DNA from: Streptomyces rugosispiralis
GTDB lineage: Bacteria; Actinomycetota; Actinomycetes; Streptomycetales; Streptomycetaceae
Length of the DNA: 64,000 nt
Direction of reading: 5' to 3'
Assembly (NCBI RefSeq): GCF_024505145.1
Contig: NZ_JANIAA010000002.1
Span: 124,001 to 188,000, forward strand
Positions 43,773-51,300 of this stretch are shown in pieces. The notes below the pieces were generated by a model. It was not told where the DNA came from. It saw only the letters and a list, made by a program, of their open reading frames with translations, and ran no database searches. Position 1 is the first letter of the stretch; every line of letters begins with the position of its first letter. Made by a program: the position numbers and the translations under genes.

Positions 43773-44732
43773 TCAGGCGGTGGTCACCGCGGCCGCGAGC
43801 ATGTCGCAGGAGATCCGCCACAGGCGGGCCGCGTGCTGGGTGTCCAGTGCGTGGGCCGCCACTCCGCGCCGCACACCGGGCCGATGGGGCCCGGCCTCGT
43901 CGCAGTCCTCGAAGTACCGGCCGGTCGCGCCCTCGATCAGCGGGGAGGCGGCGAGCAGCACGGAGGTCGCGGCGCCTTGCTCGATGTTCTTCCAGGACAC
44001 ATCCGTGCTGGTGGGGTCGGACGAGGCGGGGCCGTGGGCGATGTCCCCGATGTGGCGGCCGAGCCGGGTGCTCGTGATACGGCCGGGGTTGAGGGCGTTG
44101 ACGGTGATCAGGTCCGATGCCCAGCGGCGGCTCGCCTCGACGGCGAACAGCACATTGGCGGTCTTGGACTGGCTGTAGGCCGCCCACGGGTCGTAGGGGT
44201 GCCGCTCGAAGTTGATGTCGTCGAAGAGCACATCGCCGTTGACATGGCCGACCGAGCTGACCACGGCCACACGTGCGCCACGGGCCGCCGCCAGGGCGCC
44301 GTGCAGACCGGTGGCGAGGGCGAAGTGGCCGAGGTGGTTGGTGGCGAACTGCGTCTCCCAGCCCTCCTTCGTCCGCCGAAGTGGCGAGGCCATCACCCCG
44401 GCGTTGAGGACAAGGATGTGCAGCGGCCCGCGCCAGGTGTCCACGAAGGCGCGCACCGAGCTCTGGTCGGCGAGGTCGAGCATCGTGGCGTGCACCGTTC
44501 CCGGGCCGCTCGCCGGGGTGATGTCCTGGGCGGCCCGCGCGCCCGCGGTCAGGTCGCGGACGCCGATGGTGACCTCGGCACCGGCGGCGGCCAGGACGCG
44601 CGCGGTTTCGCGCCCGATGCCGGAGGCCGCTCCGGTGACGATGGCGCGCCTGCCGGTGAGGTCGACGCCGGCCAGGACCTCGGCGGCGGTCGTCCGGGCC
44701 CCGAAGGGGGTGGTGATGAGGCGGTCGGTCAT
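43773..44732 (-). CDS. short-chain dehydrogenase/reductase (retinol-dehydrogenase-like)
   Basis: A 319-aa classical SDR of the RDH/WWOX-like size, from ATG 44732 with TGGAG upstream. The cofactor motif is IVTGAASGIGRETARVLAAAG, then LVLNAGVM, VVSSVGH for the catalytic serine, and YSQSKTAN for Tyr and Lys. It is divergent from a TetR gene at 44895 with two GGAACCGGTTCC-type palindromes between, so it is probably the repressed target. The substrate is a carbonyl or alcohol of unknown nature. Confidence 0.92.
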   Translation of the reverse strand: MTDRLITTPFGARTTAAEVLAGVDLTGRRAIVTGAASGIGRETARVLAAAGAEVTIGVRDLTAGARAAQDITPASGPGTVHATMLDLADQSSVRAFVDTWRGPLHILVLNAGVMASPLRRTKEGWETQFATNHLGHFALATGLHGALAAARGARVAVVSSVGHVNGDVLFDDINFERHPYDPWAAYSQSKTANVLFAVEASRRWASDLITVNALNPGRITSTRLGRHIGDIAHGPASSDPTSTDVSWKNIEQGAATSVLLAASPLIEGATGRYFEDCDEAGPHRPGVRRGVAAHALDTQHAARLWRISCDMLAAAVTTA

Positions 44733-44817
44733 GACGAGCTCCAGGGAGGCGGCGGCATGGGGAGACGGGCGCGCGGCCGGTGGCGCGGTGGCGGTGGACC
44801 GTCGTACGCTCGTATCC

Positions 44818-44829
44818 GGAACGGGTTCC
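44818..44829. promoter_or_regulatory. TetR operator-like palindrome, copy A (GGAACGGGTTCC)
   Basis: The 12-nt site has one mismatch and is extended by CC/GG to 16 nt. It begins 86 nt upstream of the SDR start on the minus strand. Confidence 0.7.
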
Positions 44830-44851
44830 GGTTCGCTTCTCGACGGTAAGC

Positions 44852-44863
44852 GGAACCGGTTCC
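44852..44863. promoter_or_regulatory. TetR operator-like palindrome, copy B (GGAACCGGTTCC)
   Basis: A perfect 12-nt palindrome 34 nt after copy A and about 31 nt before the TetR start codon. The pair can serve both divergent promoters. Confidence 0.8.
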
Positions 44864-44894
44864 GGTTGCAAGTGATGGCGAGAGGGGACCCGGA

Positions 44895-45479
44895 TTGACC
44901 GGCATCGAGGGGGATGCGGCGCGGCACCGCAGGCCGCTGCGCGCCGACGCGCAACGCAACGAGGACCGGCTGCTGGAGACGGCGGCGGCCGTCCTCGCCC
45001 GCGAGGGGGCGGGGGCCTCGGTCAAGGACATCGCCCGCGAGGCCGGTGTCGGCGTCGGCACGCTCTACCGGCGGTTCCCGTCCAAGGAACTCCTGGTCGA
45101 GGCGGTCTACCGGCAGGAAGTGCGGCGTCTGTGCGAGGCGGCGCCGCACCTCGCCGCCACGCTGCCGCCGGTGGACGCGCTGCGGACCTGGATGGAGCGC
45201 TTCATCGACTTCATGGCCGCCAAGAGCGGGATGGCGGACGCGCTGAGAGTGGTGCTGACCGACGACGGCGAGCGGCTGCAGACCCGGGCCCTGCTCGCCG
45301 AGGCGATCGACCATCTGCTGTCGTCCGGGGAGGGCGAGTCGGCGGCGCGGCCGGACGTCGCCGCCCAGGACGTGCTGATGGCCCTCGGCGGGATCAGCCT
45401 CATGGCCGCCGGTGAGAACCGGCGCGACCTGGCCACCCGGCTCATCGACCTGCTTCTGCGCGGCGTCGTGAGGAGCTGA
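44895..45479 (+). CDS. TetR-family regulator
   Basis: A 194-aa repressor starting at TTG 44895 with GAGAGGGGA upstream. The helix-turn-helix is RLLETAAAVLAREGAGASVKDIAREAGVGVGTLYRRFPSKELLVEAVY. The C-terminal domain (RTWMERFIDFMAAKSGMADALR) is the type found in regulators of SDR genes. The two GGAACCGGTTCC sites upstream support autoregulation and repression of the SDR. It ends 10 nt before the promoter motif of the next biosynthetic run. Confidence 0.92.
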   Translation: MTGIEGDAARHRRPLRADAQRNEDRLLETAAAVLAREGAGASVKDIAREAGVGVGTLYRRFPSKELLVEAVYRQEVRRLCEAAPHLAATLPPVDALRTWMERFIDFMAAKSGMADALRVVLTDDGERLQTRALLAEAIDHLLSSGEGESAARPDVAAQDVLMALGGISLMAAGENRRDLATRLIDLLLRGVVRS

Positions 45480-45489
45480 CACGGTCCGC

Positions 45490-45526
45490 GCTATCGGGAC
45501 GATAGAGGTCCTTTGCACACTCGGTG
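45490..45526 (+). promoter_or_regulatory. promoter-region motif, copy 1 (TATCGGGACGATA ... ACTCGGTG)
   Basis: An inverted repeat TATCG-GGA-CGATA at 45492-45504 is followed, with the same phase as copy 2 at 46505-46541, by ACTCGGTG at 45519-45526. It stands 69 nt before the start of the 260-aa gene. Confidence 0.65.
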
Positions 45527-45594
45527 GGCCCACACCGGGTGGCCAAAGGAATGGCGCCATCGCCCGACGGTCCAGCGCCAGAGGGAAGTTGCGT

Positions 45595-46377
45595 ATGTTT
45601 ACCCAACAGTTTCTCCAGACCCAGTTCGCCTCCAGGATCCGCGCCGCACGCGCGGGGCGTGGCACGGAGGCGCTGGACGCCCAGCCGCTCACCGCGGAAC
45701 GAATGGCGCAGCTCGCCGCGGAGGCCGCGTCGGCGACGACGACCGTGACCGTCGTACTGCGCCGGTTCGAACCCCGGATCTACGCGGAATCGGTGCTGGG
45801 CTACGCCCTGAGCCTGCCGGACACCCTGCGTGAGGCATGGCTCCGGGACTACACCAGGACCGTGTTCCTGACCGGGAACCCGGCGAACCTCGCCACCCGA
45901 TTCGGCTTCCACTACACCAGCCGGGACGGCTCCATGGCGTGGACGGCGCCCGATGACTCGGGGGAGCGGTCGCCACTTCGCCGGCTGCTCAGACTGTTCC
46001 CCACGGCCGAGCTGCCGGCCCTTCCCGCCCGGCTGGAGGTGCCCGCTGCGGCCTCCTCGCCGGAACGCGACCCCCACGCACCGGTCCGCCGGGCGCGGCT
46101 GTACGCCGTCACGACCCGGGTGTCCCTGGCCGCCTACCTCGTCCACGTTCACCATGTCCTCGCCGAGGCCGTCATCACGAAGCTGATCGACGAGCACACG
46201 CGACTGACGATCCACCACGTACCGCAACTCGACCCGTCGGACGGCCCCTTCGAGATGCTGCGCGTCGTCCCCGACGCGGATTCGGACACCTCCGGTGACG
46301 GTCCCGAGACCGCCGGCCCCGGCAGGCTGCGCGCCTGCGCGGGACTCTCCCTCAGCGGCGGGGCCCGGGTTTCCTGA
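45595..46377 (+). CDS. protein of unknown function, first gene of the GH3/aaRS-like run
   Basis: A 260-aa protein from ATG 45595 (GAGGGA 8 nt upstream). I do not recognise the family. The sequence is soluble, with an alpha-helical N-terminus (FLQTQFASRIRAARAG), a middle with RRFEPRIYAESVLGYAL, YTRTVFLTGNPANLATRFGFHY, an alanine/proline linker near residues 145-165, and a second half with VSLAAYLVHVHHVLAEAVITKLIDEHTRLTIHHVPQL. Several histidines (HVHH, TIHHV) might bind metal. The acidic tail is probably disordered. It shares an upstream 37-nt motif with the following gene set, so it is likely coregulated with it. Confidence 0.75.
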   Translation: MFTQQFLQTQFASRIRAARAGRGTEALDAQPLTAERMAQLAAEAASATTTVTVVLRRFEPRIYAESVLGYALSLPDTLREAWLRDYTRTVFLTGNPANLATRFGFHYTSRDGSMAWTAPDDSGERSPLRRLLRLFPTAELPALPARLEVPAAASSPERDPHAPVRRARLYAVTTRVSLAAYLVHVHHVLAEAVITKLIDEHTRLTIHHVPQLDPSDGPFEMLRVVPDADSDTSGDGPETAGPGRLRACAGLSLSGGARVS

Positions 46378-46408
46378 CCTACGCCCAACCTACGCCCATG
46401 ACCGGTGA

Positions 46409-46460
46409 ACCCGACCCGCGGACCTGACCGGCAGACCCGACCCGCGGACCTGACCGGCAG
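46409..46460. repeat. two tandem 26-nt repeats plus a partial third
   Basis: Identical units at 46409-46434 and 46435-46460 contain GACCCGCGGACCTGACCGGC; a partial copy follows to about 46476. They lie in the gap after the 260-aa gene. Confidence 0.85.
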
Positions 46461-46504
46461 ACCTGACCGGTGAACCGGCCCCGTGACGCGTCGCCGCCGC
46501 CGAC

Positions 46505-46541
46505 GCTATCGAGGCGATACATCGCGCTCGGATACTCGGTG
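46505..46541 (+). promoter_or_regulatory. promoter-region motif, copy 2 (TATCGAGGCGATA ... ACTCGGTG)
   Basis: TATCG-AGG-CGATA at 46507-46519 and ACTCGGTG at 46534-46541 have exactly the spacing of copy 1 (29 nt from the first G to the second block). It is 31 nt before the 28-aa mini-ORF. Confidence 0.65.
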
Positions 46542-46571
46542 AATCCAGGTGGACGAGCGAAGGAAGAACTG

Positions 46572-46658
46572 ATGCCCGAGACGCGTACGGCCCGCGCGCT
46601 GCCTCCCGAAGGGGGCCCGGAACCAGGCACCGGCGCCGGGGAGGGGCCCGCCGGGTGA
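46572..46658 (+). CDS. 28-aa mini-ORF coupled to the P-loop protein
   Basis: ATG 46572 is preceded by GAAGGAAG at a good distance. The peptide begins MPETRTARAL and ends GEGPAG; it is rich in Gly, Pro and Glu and has no Cys or Ser. Its TGA (46656-46658) overlaps the GTG of the next gene, a standard translational-coupling arrangement. It may be a leader that couples translation, the real N-terminus region of an upstream start, or a small functional peptide; nothing identifies it as a substrate. Confidence 0.5.
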   Translation: MPETRTARALPPEGGPEPGTGAGEGPAG

Positions 46659-47290
46659 GGCCGCGATCAACGGTCCTGCTGGGGCCCGACTACTCCGGAA
46701 AGTCCTCGGTGCTGGAACGTCTCGCCGAGCGGGGGACCTGGACGGTCGTCTCGTACGACGAGGCCCTGCTGGACCCGGTGTACTCGCTCATCGGCCGGGT
46801 GCGCGACGATTTCCTCACCGAGGCGCTGCGGGCGCCCGCTGGACGCTACTCCTCGGACCTCTTCCTCACCCTGGTGCAGATCGCTGCGGTGCATCTGCGT
46901 GACCGGGTGGCGGACGCCCCGCCGGAGCGACCGGTGATCGTGGACTCCTACTACTACAAGCTTCTGGCCAAGTGCTCCCTCCTCGGCCACGACAACCCGT
47001 CGCTGCTCTCCTGGTGGCGGTCCTTCCCGGAGCCCGACCAGGTCGTCTACCTCGATGTGGAGCCCGCCGTCGCCTGGGAGCGAAGCGGCTGGGGAGCGGA
47101 CGCGAATCCGATGGAGCACTATGGCGAGAAGCCCACCGAGGAGTCGTTCACGCGCTTTCAGGCCGATCTGGGCGACGTGATGAGGAAAGAGCTGGCCGGG
47201 CTGAACGTCATCACCCTCGGCCAGTCCGATGGTGTCGAGGAGTCCGTGGATCTCGTGGAGAAGGCTGTGAGGAATGGTGCACATGGCTGA
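46655..47290 (+). CDS. P-loop kinase-like protein (thymidylate-kinase fold)
   Basis: A 211-aa P-loop NTPase starting at GTG 46655. The Walker A motif GPDYSGKSS is at residues 10-18, followed by a dTMP-kinase-like layout: VVSYDEALLDPVY, PVIVDSYYYKLLAKCSLLG, DQVVYLDVEPAVAWERSG and a lid region EHYGEKPTEESF. It would phosphorylate a small molecule or activate it with ATP; the nucleotide-binding residues of true dTMP kinases are not all present. It overlaps the GH3-type gene start, so the two products are made together. Confidence 0.8.
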   Translation: MRPRSTVLLGPDYSGKSSVLERLAERGTWTVVSYDEALLDPVYSLIGRVRDDFLTEALRAPAGRYSSDLFLTLVQIAAVHLRDRVADAPPERPVIVDSYYYKLLAKCSLLGHDNPSLLSWWRSFPEPDQVVYLDVEPAVAWERSGWGADANPMEHYGEKPTEESFTRFQADLGDVMRKELAGLNVITLGQSDGVEESVDLVEKAVRNGAHG

Positions 47291-49010
47291 GGCGGCGGAG
47301 ACGGCCGAGGCGGCGGGCGGGACGTTCGCCGCCTACCGGAGCAGAGTGCTCGGCGAGCGGGACCGGCTGTGGGCGGCGCTGGCCAACGCGCGGGAATCCC
47401 AGGACGACGCGCTGCGCGGCATGCTGCGCGAGAACGCGGACACCGAGTTCGGGAAGGCGCACGGCTTCTCCCGCTGCGGCGGCGTGGACGAGTACCGCGC
47501 GGCCGTCCCCATCGCCGACTACGCCTCGCTCGCCCCCTGGATCGAGTCGGCCGCCGCCGGGCGGCGGAACGTGCTCAGCGCGGATCCCGCCGTGGTCTTC
47601 TTCAAGAGCAGCGGCAGCACCGGGGACAGCAAGCAGATCCCGATCACCCGGCAGTTCATGCGCACGTCCTTCTTCCCCTTCTACTACGCGGCGTGGGCCA
47701 ACTTCGTCGAGCACTTCCCGGAGGCCGTCCACCGGGCGGATGCCACGCTCAACCTCAAACACGACCCGGCCCCCGCGGTCGGCACCACCCGTTCCGGACA
47801 GCCGCATCTGGGCGCCAGCCAGGTCGACTTCGGCCGGGCGTTCGGCGAACCCCTCGCGGCGGAGCCGGGCAGCCGGGCCCCCTGGGGCACCCTGCCGGAC
47901 TTCGTGGACCCGGCGGACCATCTGCAGCGCGGCTATGTGCGGCTGCGCGCCGCGATCGAGCATGATGTGCGGTGCGTCATCGGGATCAACCCGGCCATGG
48001 TCGCCGCCGTGCCGCACCAACTCGTCCAGTGGTGGCCGCGGTTGGTCAAGGACCTGTATGACGGCACGATCGACGGCCACCCCGGCGGCACCCCCGACCC
48101 CGGCCGCGCCCGCCTGCTGGAGAGGTCGGCGGAGCGCGCGGGAGGGCTGCTGCCCACGCATGTCTGGCCCCGGACGCAACTGCTGTTCTGCTGGACCACC
48201 GGCCTGGCCTCGCTCTATCTGCCGCGGCTGCGGGAGGCGTTCGGCCCCCGGGTCACCGCGCTGCCCGCCCCGGTGGCGGCGTCGGAAGGCTTCGTGGCCG
48301 TCGCCCTCGACCGCCATCTGACGGCCGGCTCACCGGCGATCACCGCCGGGCTGCTGGAGTTCGTCGACGCCGACGAGGACCTCCGGCCCGACTCCGCCAC
48401 TCAGCTCTTCCACGAGCTGGAGACCGGTCGCGAGTACCACGCCGTCATCAGTCACGTCGGCGGCCTGTACCGGTACGCGCTCGGTGATGTGGTGCGGGTG
48501 GTCGACCGGGTCGGGGACATTCCGCGGGTCGAGTACGCCGGCCGGCGCACCCTCTCGGACGCCGTCGGCGAGCGGCTGCGCGAGTCCCATGTGGTGACCG
48601 CCCTGCGCACGGCGCTCGCGTCCACCGGGCTCGAGGTGCGCAACGCCACCTGCCGGGTGGTCGACGCCCCCGCGACGCGGACCGGCGGGGATCCCGCGGG
48701 CGCGGGACCGGTGCGGGGCGCCGCGCGGCCGCGCTACGCCTTCGCGCTGGAGCCGTTCCTTCCCTGGTCGGACCGGGAGACCGCGGCCTTGGGACACGCG
48801 GTCGACGCGGCGCTGAGCGCCGCCGCCCCCGGCTACCGGTCGGCGCGTGGGACGGGCCGGCTGGACGCTCCCGAGATCCACCGCGTGGCGCCGGACGCCT
48901 TCGCCCGCGACTGGCAGCACAGGGTCGCCGCCGGAACCCGTCCGGCCCAGGTCAAGGACCGGGTCTTCCAGCACGACGACGCCGCCTGGCAGCGCCTGCT
49001 CGGCAGCTGA
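47283..49010 (+). CDS. GH3-family acyl-adenylate amide synthetase
   Basis: A 575-aa ANL-superfamily enzyme of the GH3 (auxin-conjugating) type. ATG 47283 has AGGA at 10 nt; ATG 47274 is too close to it. The ATP motif is FFKSSGSTGDSKQIPIT near residue 110; the acyl-binding and second ATP motifs include LLFCWTTGLASLYLP, APVAASEGFVAVALD and HVGGLYRYALGDVVRVVD. GH3 enzymes adenylate a carboxylic acid and transfer it to an amino acid amine. Such genes are uncommon in actinomycetes. Placement between a kinase-like and a methyltransferase gene suggests a tailoring or coupling step in a natural-product pathway. The acyl and amine partners are unknown. Confidence 0.88.
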   Translation: MAEAAETAEAAGGTFAAYRSRVLGERDRLWAALANARESQDDALRGMLRENADTEFGKAHGFSRCGGVDEYRAAVPIADYASLAPWIESAAAGRRNVLSADPAVVFFKSSGSTGDSKQIPITRQFMRTSFFPFYYAAWANFVEHFPEAVHRADATLNLKHDPAPAVGTTRSGQPHLGASQVDFGRAFGEPLAAEPGSRAPWGTLPDFVDPADHLQRGYVRLRAAIEHDVRCVIGINPAMVAAVPHQLVQWWPRLVKDLYDGTIDGHPGGTPDPGRARLLERSAERAGGLLPTHVWPRTQLLFCWTTGLASLYLPRLREAFGPRVTALPAPVAASEGFVAVALDRHLTAGSPAITAGLLEFVDADEDLRPDSATQLFHELETGREYHAVISHVGGLYRYALGDVVRVVDRVGDIPRVEYAGRRTLSDAVGERLRESHVVTALRTALASTGLEVRNATCRVVDAPATRTGGDPAGAGPVRGAARPRYAFALEPFLPWSDRETAALGHAVDAALSAAAPGYRSARGTGRLDAPEIHRVAPDAFARDWQHRVAAGTRPAQVKDRVFQHDDAAWQRLLGS

Positions 49011-49067
49011 GGCGTTCTGGGGCCGGTTGCCCGGCCTCTTCCCTTCCCTCGTACAAGGAGCACCCAC

Positions 49068-49994
49068 GTGGCACCACTAGACGCGATCGCTCGGACGTCC
49101 CTGCTGACGGCGGCGCTGCGCGCCGAGGAGACCGAGCGACCGGACCGGCTCTACCAGGACCCCTTGGCCGCCCGGCTCGTGGGCGCCCTCGGAGGCGACC
49201 TGCTCGGCCAGGTCGCCGACGCGAGCGGGCCCCGTGACACCGATCCCGGACAGGGCGATCCCGGACAGGGTGATCCCGGACAAGGTGATTCCGGGCAGGG
49301 CGATTCCGGGCAGAAGGTGCCGAGCACCGTCGACTTCAACGCGATCCGGACCCGGTACTTCGACGACTACCTGCTCACCCAGGTGAAGGACGGCGGATAT
49401 CCCCAGGTGGTCATGGTGGCCGCGGGCATGGACACCCGCGCCTACCGGCTGCCCTGGCCCCGGGCGATCGAGCTCTTCGAACTGGACCGTCCGGGCGTCC
49501 TGGAGGCGAAGGAGTCGGCCCTCGGCGACGAGCCGGTGCACCAGCGGGTCACCAGACGTCCGATCGGCGTCGACCTGCTCGGCCCGGACTGGATGGACGC
49601 CCTCGTCACGGCCGGTTACCGTCCGGAAGAGCCCTCCCTGTGGTTGCTCGAAGGGCTGCTGTACTACCTCACCGATGACGAGACCCGGCAGCTTCTCTCC
49701 CGTGTCGCGGACCTGACCGCCCCCGGCAGCCGGATAGCCGCGGACATGGTCGGCGCCACCACCCTGACCGCCCCCGCCGTCGCGCCGCTGCTCCAGGTCT
49801 TCGAACGCCTGGGCTGTCCCTGGCTGTCCGGGCACGACGAGCCGGAGGCGCTCTTCGCCGAGTACGGCATCGAGGCGGAGGCGGTGCAGCCGGGCGAGGA
49901 ATCCGCGCACTACGGACGGTGGCCCGACCCCGTCCACCCGCGCCATGTCCCGGATGTCGAGCGGGTGTTCCTCGTCCACGGCGTACGGAAGTGA
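49068..49994 (+). CDS. SAM-dependent methyltransferase (LCMT/PPM, TIGR00027-like)
   Basis: A 308-aa class I methyltransferase from GTG 49068 with AAGGAG upstream. The family pattern is MAPLDAIARTSLLTAALRAEET, RTRYFDDYL, VVMVAAGMDTRAYRLPWP (SAM motif I), ELDRPGVLEAKE and LWLLEGLLYYLTDDETRQLL. Members methylate carboxyl or hydroxyl groups. A repeat tract of five GDPGQ/GDSGQ units at about residues 58-82 lies in a loop before the SAM motif and is coded by a 15-nt tandem repeat. It is 57 nt after the GH3 gene and directly before the aaRS-like gene. Confidence 0.88.
   Translation: MAPLDAIARTSLLTAALRAEETERPDRLYQDPLAARLVGALGGDLLGQVADASGPRDTDPGQGDPGQGDPGQGDSGQGDSGQKVPSTVDFNAIRTRYFDDYLLTQVKDGGYPQVVMVAAGMDTRAYRLPWPRAIELFELDRPGVLEAKESALGDEPVHQRVTRRPIGVDLLGPDWMDALVTAGYRPEEPSLWLLEGLLYYLTDDETRQLLSRVADLTAPGSRIAADMVGATTLTAPAVAPLLQVFERLGCPWLSGHDEPEALFAEYGIEAEAVQPGEESAHYGRWPDPVHPRHVPDVERVFLVHGVRK
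49241..49313. repeat. in-frame 15-nt tandem repeat in the methyltransferase gene
   Basis: About five units of CGATCCCGGACAGGG with small changes code for repeated GDPGQ/GDSGQ. The copies nearest the 3' end have drifted most. Confidence 0.88.
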
Positions 49995-49996
49995 GC

Positions 49997-51178
49997 ATGG
50001 CCACGCCCCAACGACCCGCTGCCGGGCCGCGCGACGGCAGCGGCCCGGTGGCGGTGGACGGTTCCCCGCGCCGCCCCAGGGTGCTGATCGCCCCGGTCAC
50101 GGTGACCCCCACCAAGGCGCTGGGCCTCAGCCACCTCAAGGGCCTGCTCTGGGTGGACGTCATGTACCGCGCCACCCGATCGCTGGCCGACGCCGACTAC
50201 CTCTACAACCACACGGCCTTCCACATCACCCGCCAGACCGCGGGCTTCTGGGAGTACCTGGACCGCGCCTGCCCGGACATCGACCCGTCCCGGTGCACGG
50301 AGGACGATGTCGGCCGTCTCTACACCGGCTTCCAGGCGCAGCCGTCGCCGCCACCGGAAGAGGCGCTCCAGCCGTATGTCCGCGCGGTCGAGCAGACCGG
50401 CTGGACGCATCCGGTGAGCCGGCGTGTGCTGGAGATCTGGCGCGGCCACTACGACTGGCTGGGGCTGTACGACCCGGGCATCACCCGGACCGTGCCGCCC
50501 AGGATGGGGCTCGAGGAGGTGGTCGAGTATCTCGCCAAGCGCGGTCTGTGCCTGGACGCCCGCCGCGACGGAGGCCCCGTCTATCTCGATGCCACCGCCC
50601 AGGGCCTGCCCCTGCGCGCCATCACCTCGGCCACCGGGCACCCCAACTACCTGGGCTGCGCGCTGCGTGACCTGGTGCCGATGCTCGAGCAGTACGATGA
50701 GATCGTTCTCGTTCACGACCTCGAGCTGACCGAGGACTACATCCTTCTGCAGAAGATCTTCGGCGCGCTCGGCGCCGACACCCATCGCATCGGTCTCAGC
50801 AGAGTGCCGCTCGACGGCATCGTGCGCTCCAGCCGTCATGGAGTCGACCACCGGCACACGGTCGCCGGGCTCGCGGACGAGCTGGGCACCTACGGATCCA
50901 CCGACGCCGTCCGCCTCGGCATGCGCCTGTACTTCATCGCGGCGCTCGGCAAGGGCAGCGGCCAGTCCTTCCGCATGGACCTGCTGCGCGAATTCATCGA
51001 CCGCGCCGGGAAACTGCTCGCCAGGGACGACGCTCCCGACGCGCCGGACGTGGCGGCGTTTCTGCGGCGGAACACCGGCGGCCGGGCCTTCGTCGACGCC
51101 TATCGCCTCACCTCCGCGCTCCTCGGAAGACATCGTCGAGTTCCCCTGAAGGCCCTCACCTCCTCTCTCCACGGCTGA
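49997..51178 (+). CDS. class I aminoacyl-tRNA-synthetase-like protein (ArgRS-like catalytic core, no anticodon domain)
   Basis: A 393-aa protein from ATG 49997 (GGAAG upstream). I infer a class I aaRS fold from ordered features: a first beta strand with PVTVTPTKALGLSHLKG (HLKG at residues 46-49 in the HIGH position), LLWVDVMYRATRSL and YLYNHTAFHIT after it, then YDEIVLVHDLELTEDYILLQKIFGALGAD and VPLDGIVRSSRHG (SSRHG at 278-282), which matches the ArgRS form of KMSKS (DGxxMSSRKG). A helical end YGSTDAVRLGMRLYFIAAL follows; there is no anticodon-binding domain. It probably activates a carboxylic or amino acid as an adenylate. Both signatures deviate from housekeeping enzymes, so chemistry may differ. 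It closes the 45.6-51.2 kb run. Confidence 0.68.
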   Translation: MATPQRPAAGPRDGSGPVAVDGSPRRPRVLIAPVTVTPTKALGLSHLKGLLWVDVMYRATRSLADADYLYNHTAFHITRQTAGFWEYLDRACPDIDPSRCTEDDVGRLYTGFQAQPSPPPEEALQPYVRAVEQTGWTHPVSRRVLEIWRGHYDWLGLYDPGITRTVPPRMGLEEVVEYLAKRGLCLDARRDGGPVYLDATAQGLPLRAITSATGHPNYLGCALRDLVPMLEQYDEIVLVHDLELTEDYILLQKIFGALGADTHRIGLSRVPLDGIVRSSRHGVDHRHTVAGLADELGTYGSTDAVRLGMRLYFIAALGKGSGQSFRMDLLREFIDRAGKLLARDDAPDAPDVAAFLRRNTGGRAFVDAYRLTSALLGRHRRVPLKALTSSLHG

Positions 51179-51300
51179 AATCCCTGACCCGGAACACTAG
51201 GTTTTCTGCCGGTGTTTTGGTTTGAGTCATGGTTTAGCCTCATTAAAGCCGCGCTGCGGAGAGCGTGGTGAGGTCTACTCGACGTCCGAATGAGGTAGTT

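Noticed and set aside
46572..46658. 28-aa peptide as a RiPP precursor
   Set aside because: It has no Cys or Ser, no leader/core pattern, and there is no lanthipeptide, radical-SAM, YcaO or ATP-grasp enzyme nearby. It is kept only as a coupled mini-ORF.
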